Below are positions 34,652 through 45,069 of a stretch of DNA of 64,000 nt, piece after piece. This DNA is from Arctopsyche grandis. Lineage: Eukaryota > Arthropoda > Insecta > Trichoptera > Hydropsychidae. The stretch is taken from the NCBI RefSeq assembly GCF_051622035.1, contig NC_135362.1, forward strand, positions 27,215,001 through 27,279,000, read 5' to 3'. The notes below the pieces were generated by a model. The model saw only the letters and a list, made by a program, of their open reading frames with translations. It was not told where the DNA came from and did not search any database. Each line of letters begins with the position of its first letter. Position 1 is the first letter of the stretch. The position numbers and the translations under genes were made by a program.

Positions 34652-36239
34652 AGTATTGTATAAATGAGAAAAAATGAAAAGAGGCCTTGACAAGTTGGAC
34701 TGATCAAATTTGATAATATACAAATTACTCGTGGAGCAGATTCTAGAGAACGTTCATCGGCTAGAATACACCGCAAAATACTTTACTATGATCACATTCC
34801 TTACGAGTAAGGTGACAAAGATAAGATAAAACTAGAGATATATATATTTTAGAATGGTCGTGAAAGTAGTTCTTATTAGCCAATTATTCGGGGATGTCTG
34901 CATACGAAATATAATCAATAGTATCGTCGTCACTCGGCGTTGTGGTTTGGTCGGCGTTGGTTTTGTCAAACTTTACTCCGAAAGTACGTATTTAGACAAC
35001 CTTTTTTTACTCTAATTATATCTTTCAATGGCTTTTTACTATAATATCATTAAATTTAACCTATTGAAAGTGAGAAGGAACACGCGTCAAGTGAGAATGA
35101 GTAATGATGTATGTATGTATGTAGGTATCGCCAATACCGTACCGGCTATCGCTCCCTACCATTGTATCAGATGTCTGTGAAATCGGAGTCGACTTCATTA
35201 GTGCAGTGAGAAGTTTTCTCATTTGGCTAATTCTACAAAATTTACATGTTTTAAACCTTATCGTTGCATTACCTCGTATTGTTATTTGCATTCTGCCAGG
35301 CCGGCCCTATAATATTCAGCCCTCCAGACCAAAACAAATAAAATTAAAACACCAATCAACTCATTAAAATTTTTTCCTAAGTAAATTCTACATCACATAT
35401 AATATTTCCTGTGAACGTGATAGCAAACATTTTAAGACATTCTACATTTTTTATATTATATCAGAGTCTCCTTGATTATCAGCTGTTATAAGCAGTCAAC
35501 AGAAAGGTATCGTCCTGTATATACAAGATGGAGACAATATTTACAAAATCAGCCGTATGTCTGTATATGAATATTAGCTAATTATAATAAACTAACGTGA
35601 ACGCATGTTTGTATTTACTCGGAATATTCGCTTACTCACACTTTCTATTTGGTAAATTATTCTTCAAAAGCTTTTTATCGATATTTAAACATTTGGCATG
35701 TTTTCAAATAGACGAAATTAATTTTAATTCAAGCTGCATGATTATTGAACCATTTATTGTTTCCTCAAAATGGGATATCTACCAATTTTAAGTTATGTAT
35801 GTACATGTGTGTATTCAAGAAAACCCACATATTTTGATAGTTTCTACTTATTAATGAAAAGAACAGGATTGAACACGTGAAAATAAATCATTTATGTGGT
35901 CTTATATTTTTCTGAAGAACAAATTTGCAAGTATTTTTGGTGTTGATTTCAAATAATGAAATTCTTTGAAGGATTTCTTAAAATTTACTTTGGTAATTAG
36001 CATTGCTTTAAGAACTGCACTTACAACTGTATTTCGCTTGTCTGCAACTTTTTCATAAGAGAAAAGACCCTTTCTATGGGTGCATTAGTGCCGGGCAGGC
36101 ATACAAATTGCTCTCTTTTTGAAAACGGGACATTTTGACGTCCCGAAGCTGTGCTTGGGGACAACAGGATATGCTACCTGAAAACGGGACGGTCCCATTC
36201 AAAAGGGGACGTATGATCACGTTACGCATGATAGACTGA
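34652..36239. other. Intergenic, no gene seen
   Basis: AT-rich. A hAT-end-like CCAGGCCGGCCCTATAAT occurs at about 35297-35315. Nothing coding is supported. Confidence 0.5.
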
Positions 36240-36480
36240 ATATTATTAAATTGATAATGTATTCTTCTTTCTCGTTTGCTCGATGGTACTGGAGCCAGAT
36301 CTCCATCCACAAAGAGCTGACAATTTCAGGAAGCCTCCACACATGTAGAAAAAGGATTTTTTCCTACTTTCTCCATAATGCCAAAAATGTGGAGTGTCTA
36401 GAGAAACTGGTAGTCTCCGGAACACTAGAGGGATGGCAAGTGAAAGGACGGTCTGCCATAAGGTGGTCAGATAGTTCCTA
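36240..36480 (+). mobile_element. RTE/BovB-type LINE, 3' end fragment
   Basis: Encodes remnants of the RTE C-terminus in sense orientation (CRKRIFSYFLHNAKN, EGWQVKGRSAIRWSD), parallel to the minus-strand copy at 49140-49740 (CRKRILSYFGHIAKK). It abuts an LTR-like repeat at 36486. Confidence 0.8.
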
Positions 36481-36485
36481 AACGC

Positions 36486-36820
36486 TAATTCGCTTCACAG
36501 AATTTATTCAACGATCCCAGAGGTCCACACGGAACCACCGCTCACTCCAGCATAATCTGATCTACCGTGTGTACCACCTTATAAAGGACAAGTTGCACAG
36601 CACTGCTTCTCTGATCCTTTAATGTGTCTATTGCCTAGGCACGTAAAGTACTACCCTGGCGAGTCTATTGTTTACGCATGCACTCACCCAGGTGTGTGAG
36701 AACTCCAGCGTATCCTTTGTTCGGGCACTTACTGAGTCCCGTTAGTCTAATCTGGGGTCTATATTGTTCATCTACGAATGCACTTGGACAGTGGATACTA
36801 TTTCATGTTCCCATGTTTCA
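36486..36820 (-). mobile_element. LTR-like solo repeat, second copy (fossil)
   Basis: Inverse of 10247-10577: shared GAACTCCAGCGTATCC, GACTCACCAGGGTAGNAC (opposite strand) and the GTCCACACGGAACC block. Truncated next to the LINE fragment. Old, non-coding. Confidence 0.5.
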
Positions 36821-37004
36821 GTACGTTTGGATAAAATAAAAAATATCGACGTGAAAAACCAAAACTTCTAAACATAGTAAGTGAAAAATTCGCGAAATTA
36901 GCTCTTAGTATTATGGAAAAAACAATATTTTCAACTTTTAAAATTCTCTAGATAATGTATTTTAAAGCAATGAAAAATCACACTCAATAGATAAAACATT
37001 TGAT

Positions 37005-37530
37005 TACACTGATCAACAAAAAATCACATTTTTGAGTTACCAGAGCGGAGACTAACCAATCTTTACTAACTTTGACCCACTGAATTCGAATATGATAATG
37101 ATTTTTGTTGGTCGGTGATCGTTTACGAGATATGAGCGTTTAAAAAAATGCGCGATTTTTTCAGTTTTTTGGCTTCATTATCATTATCAATTATTAAAAA
37201 AGATCATCAAGAAACAAAAGTCATTATCATATTCGATTTCAGTGGGTCAAAGTTAGTAAAGATTGGTTAGTCTCCGCTCTGGTAATTTTTTTTGTTGCTC
37301 AGTGTTACTGATTCCAATACTCACTTCATGGCACAGCAATACTAGATTTCGAATTAAATCTAGTAAAATCGGTCATTTTTTAAAAAGCTTATATCTCTTA
37401 AACGAGAGCAAGCCAACAAAAATTATTGTTATATTCGAGTTCAGTGGGTTAATAATAAACCTAGTAAAAATTGATTAAACTCCGCTCCAGTGAGTAAAAA
37501 ATGTGATTTTTTGTTGCTCAGTGTTATTAG
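37005..37530. repeat. Palindromic MITE plus an extra half copy
   Basis: Positions 37005-37306 are a fold-back with arms CACTGATCAACAAAAAATCA and its inverse, sharing CCAGAGCGGAGACTAACCAA and the GTCAAAGTTAGTAAAG block. A second right half follows to 37530, again ending at AAAAATGTGATTTTTTGTTG. It ends about 60 bp before the kelch-gene exon and so may lie in its 5' intron. Confidence 0.75.
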
Positions 37531-37599
37531 CTCTTCATTGTTGGCCCGTATAATCAAGAGCATTGATGAATTTTAAATGTTTATATTTAGGCTTTAACC

Positions 37600-40500
37600 A
37601 TGGTAAAACCACCAGAAATTGCATCGCCATGTGAAGAGGCAGTTATCAACTCAAAACATGCCCTGCGTATTCTGAAAAAGATGAACGAAGATCAGTCGGT
37701 GTATGATGTAATCCTCTGCATTAAAGGAGAAGAGTATGTAACCCAACTATGAATTTGAATCCGCTATCAAAACCATTTCTAAAATGTTTTAAAACTACTT
37801 TCAGATTACCAGCCCATAAAATTGTGCTAGCCGCAGCAAGTCAATACTTTTATACCATGTTTACCTGTGGCATGAAAGAGTCGCAAGAAAGATTTGTAGA
37901 ATTTGACGACACAAGCATGGAGACAATGAAAAAAATTGTAAATTACATATATAATGGCACTCTAGGTGAATATAAGTTATTCCCAGGTTGAAATGATCGA
38001 TTTTGATATTGAAAATAATTTTTTACTTCTTGTTGTTTTCAGATGTGACCGATGACACGGTGGAATCACTACTGCAAGCGGCATATCTTTTTCAATTAGA
38101 AGATGTAATTGACAAATGCTGTGAGCGTCTCAAAGAAAACTTGGCGCTCAACAATTGCATAGGAATTATGGTCATGGCTGATCTACACAATTTGGTAGAT
38201 CTCAAGATAACAGCTCTCGATTTTGTGAATGAGAACTTCCTGAATGTATGTACTGTATTCTTTGCTTATTTATATTAAAATCAAACAGCCAATGTGATTT
38301 TAATTTTTTTACGCAGGTTTTTCAACAAGAAGAATTCATGAAGCTCACTATTGAACAGCTTTCGACAATATTAAATTCACAAAATATTGCCGTTGAAGCG
38401 GAAGAACAAATCTTTATATGCATAACGACTTGGATAGATTTTAAAAAGTCTGAAAGAGAAAAACATTTATTACGTTTATTAAAATTGGTGAAAATTCCTC
38501 TGATCACTCCCAAGGTTTGTTTGTTTTCAACTATTATTAAAACATAGTTCTGCAAAGTGAATCTAAGAGCTGGGTCACACCGTGCGTCTTGCGAGCGACT
38601 TGGTTGAGGGCGACCAGACCAATGTATGCAGTTAGATGGGGCATGCCACACCCATCAACTTGTTTGTAGTTCACATTTCCATACGTTTTTTCTGGTCGCG
38701 CAACTAGTCGGTCGACAATGTTGCACGGTGTGGTTCGGGTCTAACTCATACCAAGTAACATTGAGCATTATTTTTCTCACAATTGGGTCAGATCCTCGTA
38801 ATGAACCTGCATTCTGCTGTTTTAAGCATGTATTCTCATTAAAGTGGCAACTTTTCACAGCTTGAGTTCATATTTTAATTTATATCAGGAAGACCTAACA
38901 GGAAACCCCAATACGCCTTCTTGGCCAGAAAAATTGTACATTTGATACAAGTATTATTATTATTAAACAAAAGTAAATAAATATCAATTAACACCCACAG
39001 AGACATCTATTGATTTAAAAAAAAAATTATTATTACTAAATTATGTTCAAAATGCATCTTATTTTAATAGCCTAATAGATCTGATCATTTTCTATTTTAT
39101 CATTTTATTTTTGTTAATAATAATAGTATTATATTATTCAAATGTTAATGTAACAATAGGAAAAAGAGCTCAAAAACCTATTTAAAATTCTAACAGAGAC
39201 ATCTATGGTCAAATTTGTAAATTTGCAGTATTTTATACAATTCAGCGAAATTTGAGATTGCTGAAAACTCGAAATTTGCGAGATAATTGGTAAGGTTACT
39301 AATTTGTTGGGATAGTTTCAACGAAAATCAGATAAATTGGCAAACTATGATAGGAAACGATCGACCTGGAGTCACAAATCCAAGGTCTGGCCAGCAGAAG
39401 TCAGTGGGATTTGAAGCCGTGACCACTGTGCTCAAAGCATTATTTGCTAACCTCTCGTCTATTCTGCTTGCTAGATTTTTTGATTTTTTGTAATCATTCT
39501 GGGTTGATCTGTATCCGACATTCTTTTAATATCCAAAATTCTTAGGGTTTTAGTTCTGAGTGGACTCTTTCATTAGAACACAGCTGTAAAGAATTTATAT
39601 TATAGATTGTGAAGTTTACAAAGTTGCATTTGTCAACATGTTACTCATATGAGCTTGATAATTTTTGCAGAAATATATCTGTTTAATTTATACATATATG
39701 CAGAAAGTTTAATTGTAACCTGCAATGGGTAAATTTTTGTTTTAGTTTATCTCTAATCAGATAAAAGGTTACTGTCGATCGTCCCCCGAATGTATGGACG
39801 TCATTATGGAATCGTACGAATCCCGTTTAATACCAGATAATTCACAGTTGATGCCGAGTCCGAGACCACTTCCAAAATATTCTCTCGAAAAAGTTGTCAT
39901 TGTTTGTGATTTTGGCCGTGAGGTAATATTTACATGCCATTCAACCGTCTTTATTATGATCGTGACAATCTCAAATTATGATCGAGTGCTTTGTTTACAG
40001 AAATTGGATATTAAGAGGCTTGATCCGATCGCCAATTCCTGGTCGTATTGCGCGTCATTAGATTACCGTAAAAGTGAATTCGGGGTGGCTGCCATTGAAG
40101 ATGGTAAAATTATCGTTCTCGGTGGATTGATTAGCGGTGCTCCGACTGATACTGTATGTATTATATTATTGTCATTTCTAATTCTATTGTTGCCAATTTT
40201 TTATTTGTTTCGTTGGTTTTTAGGTTGAATGTATCGATTTGAAAACGACTTGTACCTTTGAGCTTTCGCCTATGCCGAAAAGTTGTCATAATTTTGAAGC
40301 CATTTCTATCGGCGAAGGTAGTTCATTGGCTGTGTATGCCGTTGGCGGGCAAAATGGAAACGAAACATTAAATACTGTTCAGAAGTAAGTATATGAGTAT
40401 TCCTACTCTCAGTTAGTTATTAAATATTTATTGTTCAAATAAACTGCTCATATAATAATCGTGTAATAATTTATTTTGGGTGCAATTTAGATTTAGAGCT

Positions 40501-41848
40501 ACTTAGAAAATGGGTACGATTTAACTGTACATTGAGAAAAATACTTTGTCTTAAAAAAAATGTTTGTGCATTAAAAATTTGCATTATTTTCGGTGCATTA
40601 AACAATCTCGTATTGTGCATCGAATAAAATATGTTGGCATTATAAAATGACCATTAAAAAATATGAAACTATCATTCAAAAAAATAGATTTTAGCATTAG
40701 AATGGATACAAAAAGTGGCAACGTTGCAGTCTTCCGCTATTGACATCTGTCAACTGTCAAAAGTGTTTACTTTTGTTTTCGTATGAATATGAATGATGCC
40801 TCAACTCGGGAATTGACAACTGATTGCATAATGATGGTCATGATGCCTCAACTCGGGAATTGACAACTGATTGCATAATGATGGTCAACTGATGGTCGTA
40901 TTGCATGTTAATGTCTGGTTGGTTCGTATTTTGGTATTCGCGACGTTGCTGATACAGTTCATCTGTCATTTTAATACACATTTCATCCGGTTTTAAAGTA
41001 GCAAATACTTTTTTCAATAATCAAAGCATAGTTTCTAATGCAATAATTTAGAAATGTACACAATTTTTTTGTAATGTACAGAAACTTTTTTTAAATGCAC
41101 ATTTATAAAATGGATGTTTAAATTGTTCCCATTTCTTTCACCCACCTCGCTAGTATATTCTTCTGAACTTGATTTAATTTATTTTGTTGCTTTGTAGATG
41201 GAGTTCTTCAATTCAAGTGTGGTCTTTAGTGGCTTCAATGAATCATAAACGCCAAAGATTTGGATTGGCAGTTCTCAATGATAAATTGTACGCTGCTGGA
41301 GGATGGAGTGACTCCAACACATTACAGAACGTTGAAGCATACAATCAAAAGACAGATAAATGGTCAGATTGTCCTCCCATGAATGAGAAAAGACGTTCGT
41401 TTGGAGTTAGTGGTTTTTTTTTTCTTCGTTTGTATTGTAATATTTTCACAAATACAAAATAACACTTATTTAATATTTAGATGACGGCTGTCGGGGGATG
41501 TATATATGCCGTTGGCGGCCTGAACGATGATGGGAAAACACTTTCGACAGTTGAAAAGTTCGATCCTAAGACTGGTCTGTGGAGTTTTGTTAAAGATATG
41601 CCGAGTGGACGTCAAGGGGCACGTGCAGTGGGACTCACAAATGGAAATTTGATTGTTTTTGGTGAGTTAAACGATTGAATGATCAATTATTTTCAATTTA
41701 TTTTTCTTAATGGTTTTTTTTTATTTTATTAGATGGATCTGATAGCTCTCTTGAAATCTTGCGATATTTACCAGAGTTGGATGAATGGAAACAGATTGCA
41801 CCCATAAACGAAGCTTATCACAGTATCGGAGCTGTGCTTGTGATTTAA
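37600..41848 (+). CDS. BTB-BACK-Kelch protein (KLHL family), likely CUL3 adaptor
   Basis: Complete, 563 aa. Coding exons: 37600-37733, 37805-37965, 38043-38245, 38317-38514, 39746-39922, 40001-40153, 40224-40384, 41198-41405, 41481-41661, 41733-41848; phases agree at every junction. A TTTAG acceptor nine bases before the ATG implies a 5' non-coding exon. BTB about residues 20-125 (YDVILCIKGEE, LPAHKIVLAAASQYFYTMFT); BACK about 130-235 (GIMVMADLHNLVDLKITALD, EEQIFICITTWIDF); then about six kelch blades with double-Gly and Trp marks (VLGGL, VYAVGGQ, YAAGGWS, IYAVGGLNDDG, LWSFVKDMP). The last blade is short and ends in ...GAVLVI. Known role of the family: bringing substrates, often cytoskeletal or signalling proteins, to Cullin-3 ubiquitin ligase. 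Which member this is cannot be said by eye. Intron 4 hosts a SINE, intron 7 a palindromic repeat. Confidence 0.95.
38573..38745. repeat. MITE in kelch-gene intron 4
   Basis: Inverted ends GGGTCACACCGTGC and GCACGGTGTGGTTC; the ends of the body (TTGCGAGCGACTTGG, GGTCGCGCAACTAG) are also partly complementary. No frame. Family unknown. Confidence 0.6.
38870..39475 (-). repeat. Full-length tRNA-derived SINE with nested insert, in kelch intron 4
   Basis: On the minus strand: head with ATAGACGAGAGGTTAGCA, B-box region CACGGCTTCAAATCCCAC, body GCTGGCCAGACCTTGG, GGTCGATCGTTTCCTATC, and 3' hairpin at 38885-38924 (arms CCAAGAAGGC / GTCTTCCTGA). It is split by the 182-bp insert at 39011-39192. Confidence 0.88.
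39011..39192. mobile_element. 182-bp retroposon-like insert with 14-bp target duplications
   Basis: Flanked by perfect 14-bp repeats ACAGAGACATCTAT (38997-39010 and 39193-39206), which are single-copy in every other SINE copy. Homologous to the repeats at 11654 and 13330. The long duplication points to LINE-driven insertion, but neither end shows a clear poly(A), promoter box or ORF. Confidence 0.8.
40506..41141. repeat. Palindromic element in kelch intron 7, with 47-bp tandem duplication
   Basis: Ends are inverted (GAAAATGGGTACGATTTAA against GAAATGGGAACAATTTAAAC). Within it a 47-bp unit beginning ATGATGCCTCAACTCGG is exactly doubled (40793-40839, 40840-40886). Confidence 0.65.
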
Positions 41849-43074
41849 TAAACTTTATAAAATATATACATACATATAGATATAGATATCAATATGAGAT
41901 TTGTGTCTTTATCAGATAATAATATAAAATTTTTCTTGCTATCATTATTATGTATGTTTCGAAAATTATTATGTATGTTTCGAAAATGTACCTTAATTTT
42001 TAAAATCCAAAGCTATTTTTTATTTGTATTTCTTGTTTAAGTCTTATAAAAACCTGAAATGCTAAATAAAATATGTAAAGACAAATAAAGGAGAAATCTA
42101 ATTTACCATGTAAGCCATCACCCACTATCCAAAATATATATATACGTGCATATGTAGTAGTATGATCATACGTGCCATTTATTTTCATACAATACGCGTT
42201 GAAAGCCTGCAAACTAATGAATATGATGCTGCATAAAATACTATGTCTCCAATGAATAAAACGCGCCATATTGGTTTAGTTAATAAATTACATCTTATGT
42301 ACATAAATATTATGTTTTTGCTTGTCATTTTATTTGCAATGGTAAGCGTCTCGCATGCAAGCAGACTTTTAGTTAGCCATTTGACAGAAGAGAATTTGGC
42401 CACTATTTATAATTCCAGCAAATATTTATCACTCAAATAATATTCATATCGTAATTGCTATTTCAGTGAGGTGGTGAAAAGTTGATAAACACAAAGTACG
42501 TGTCGCGATTTTTACGCTGCCCCTTTTCGCATCGGTTCTTAAGAGGCTTAAAAAATAAAAACCCGTAAAATTAAGATGCTATTGATATTTTACCCTTTGA
42601 CGAATGATAAAACATTAATTAAGTAAAAACAAAGCTTCAAAATTCATTGATCAGTGGAAAAACGAAGCACTATAAGGCAGGTGGTTACATTTCGACCGTT
42701 TCCCGATTTGTGGAAACTCGGTTGAGTTTTTAGGAAGATCTTTATTTATGTTCAGTTGATACATATGTTATTGTATGTACGGTGAAATACATATATAGTT
42801 GCTCGACTTCGGAGGAGCAGGCAGGCTGAACTCCAGAAGCTCACCCATGTCTGTTGCTGGTGCGTTGGTTTAAATCCTGGTTGGTTGTGCAATGCCTAGC
42901 TTCCTGCTGAGATCGTGTTCTCGAAGATTCCTACGGGCTCGAGGTTATTCTTTGTTTGGCTGTGCCTCAAGTTTTGGTTGGTGCGTAGCTGTATGATGAG
43001 ATTATGCTCTCGGGGTTTATCTGGAGTGAGTTGGTGATGTTTTTGCCGGAGCGCCGGGGGACCGCCGCCGCGGG
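41849..43074. other. Kelch-gene 3' flank and spacer
   Basis: AATAAA words occur just after the stop (41844-41849) and at about 42065. No further gene. The stretch 42790-43070 is GC-richer and belongs to, or abuts, the Helitron-like element at 43075. Confidence 0.4.
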
Positions 43075-43276
43075 GGTACCGGATTCTGAATTCCTTTTTG
43101 TTTCGGATACGGACTCCATTTTTAGTTCCGGATACCGATCCATGTTTCAGTTCCGATTCCCGATTTCTGTTTTAGTTCCGATTCCAATTAATTATTACTA
43201 TACGTATTGTAATTTTATTTTAAATCATGTATCAATTTGTTTCCGAAACCACCCGTTGAAATTTCAACGGGCACAA
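43075..43276 (+). mobile_element. Helitron-like 3' end
   Basis: Ends with the perfect 20-nt palindrome CCCGTTGAAATTTCAACGGG (43252-43271), then CACAACACTAG followed by T. A hairpin shortly before a CTAG end next to T is the diagnostic Helitron 3' structure. It carries the same CGGAACTGAAAC-type 30-bp repeats (inverse strand) as 33340-33600, fewer of them. Confidence 0.7.
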
Positions 43277-43284
43277 CACTAGTT

Positions 43285-43620
43285 GGTACTAAAAACCAAT
43301 CAAGCAGAACGACGACACGCAGACGCTGAGAACATTCCACGTACATGAGCAAACGGGAAACGATCCGGAACGCGAACGACATTATTTGCACACGACCTTT
43401 AAGTGCAGCTGCACCACGTAACCTCTGGACAAGGACATTTGCTCACAGCCGCGTACAGCGTATCGTATATAAGCCACCGCACCAGCTCCAGACGCCAGAG
43501 TGAACATTTGGAGTTCAGCCAGCTCACTTCTCTGAAATGAGCAACTAGCTCCTTCGTACATACAATAACTTTTTTATAAACTGAACATAAATAAAGATCC
43601 TCTTCAACAAACACAACCGT
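43285..43620 (+). mobile_element. LTR-like solo repeat (fossil)
   Basis: A TATA-like CGTATATAAGCC near 43467, an AATAAA near 43590, and an A/C-rich end (CTTCAACAAACACAACC) give the order expected of U3-R-U5. No internal region or sure target duplication. Family not assigned. Confidence 0.4.
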
Positions 43621-43624
43621 GTTT

Positions 43625-43800
43625 TAATATCTTCTTCTTCCAATGCCGCATCCGTATTCGAACGTAGGCGAATTCTTCCCTATCATGGGCAAGCCGAAAT
43701 AGCTTTTTGAGACCAAGTCCCATCCATGACCTGATGTTCCGGAGCCAAGAGAACTTCTTTCACCCAAGCCACCGTTTTTCTTCTATTTTCCCTATTGATT
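43625..43800 (-). mobile_element. RTE LINE 3' fragment
   Basis: Parallels 29025-29215 in order and orientation: CTTCTTC..CCAATGCC, GAGCCAAGAGAACTTC, TTTTTCTTCTATTTTCCC. Only the untranslated or extreme 3' part is left. Confidence 0.7.
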
Positions 43801-45068
43801 TAATATACCGGGATACAATGAATACACTTTCCCTGCCCTATATCCGTATTCGTGATTTTCGTGGCAAAGATTGTCGTTTGCGCGATCGCAATGTGCAAAA
43901 TACTCCATTTACCAATTTTACGCGGCTTTTTACTCACGAAGATAAATATGTAGAAAGCTTAAGTAATATAAAAATGCTGTTGTCAGATATTTAAATGAAT
44001 ATTTACGTGGATATTTATATTTTAGATTTTGAAATATGTAATACATAATTTTTAAGAAAATCATAATTTCGGCATTGGCTGTCTTGTGTGGGGTTATAGT
44101 CGAATGGAAATTTTGAAAAAGCGTTAAACGTCAAAGTCCCGTGCCGTAGTTTGTGTTGAAGAGCGGGCAGGGGCTTCGGGGGCGCCGGGGGGCGCAGCCC
44201 CACCCTACCCACACCTCTACCCCCCCCATACACAAACCGCACACCGCAAGAGTGAGCTAAACCCTTATCTGACACTACTTACTATGAATCATGGGTTTCA
44301 CCCCTAATACGCCAGAATTATATTGGTGCTTTCAAACAAATTACATTTCTATGTCGTTAACGTATTAGCAGTGTCGTTTCATATTACAAGTATGAAATGA
44401 ATTTCCCGTACTATTGACGGTTACTGTATATTTCATTTATAATTATTATTCTTCAAATCGATTGCATTAGTATTATTTGCATTTATTGTAATGTAAAATT
44501 TTCAATACACATTCGTTTCTGTCATATGCTATCTCCCAATATGAAATTAATCTCTGATTAAATTGTATTATTTAAACATATGTTATCAAGATTGTTTGCA
44601 ATGCATATCTATACTGAAATAAGTTAACTGATTGTATGTATTATAGATATCGTTTTAAATTATTTGACTCACACTTTAAATGAATTTACAAATAAAATAC
44701 ACATCAAGTCTCATCAAAAATTTAAAAACATAAAAATATCTTTTGCAGTATAGTTTTAAACTACGTATAATTTTATATAATATACCTATCTTGTATAATA
44801 TCTTTCTTAAAAGCAAACCCAAAAGTTTATTAACAACAGCATATCGCTTTTTAATTTCAAAATTATACATATTGTACATATGTACAATCACTTAAATAGC
44901 GAATGTTAAGGTTAGATCTGTTATGTAAAATGTTCATACATACATACATACAAAAGAAAATGATAATTTTCTAATATGAATATTTAAATAGAGCAAAACT
45001 ATTTATGAATATATTACTATGTAGGTCTGTGTATGATGTATAATATATTATTCTTTTATTTATTTCAG
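43801..45068. other. Spacer upstream of the sorting nexin gene
   Basis: Contains a fragment of the 17108/33661 element family (about 43845-43925, GATTTTCGTGGCAAAGATTG, inverted) and a GC-rich block (44160-44230, GGGGGCGCCGGGGGGCG). The sequence just before 45069 ends in a TTTCAG acceptor, so a 5' non-coding exon of the sorting nexin gene lies somewhere in this stretch; I cannot place it. Confidence 0.45.
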
Positions 45069-45069
45069 A

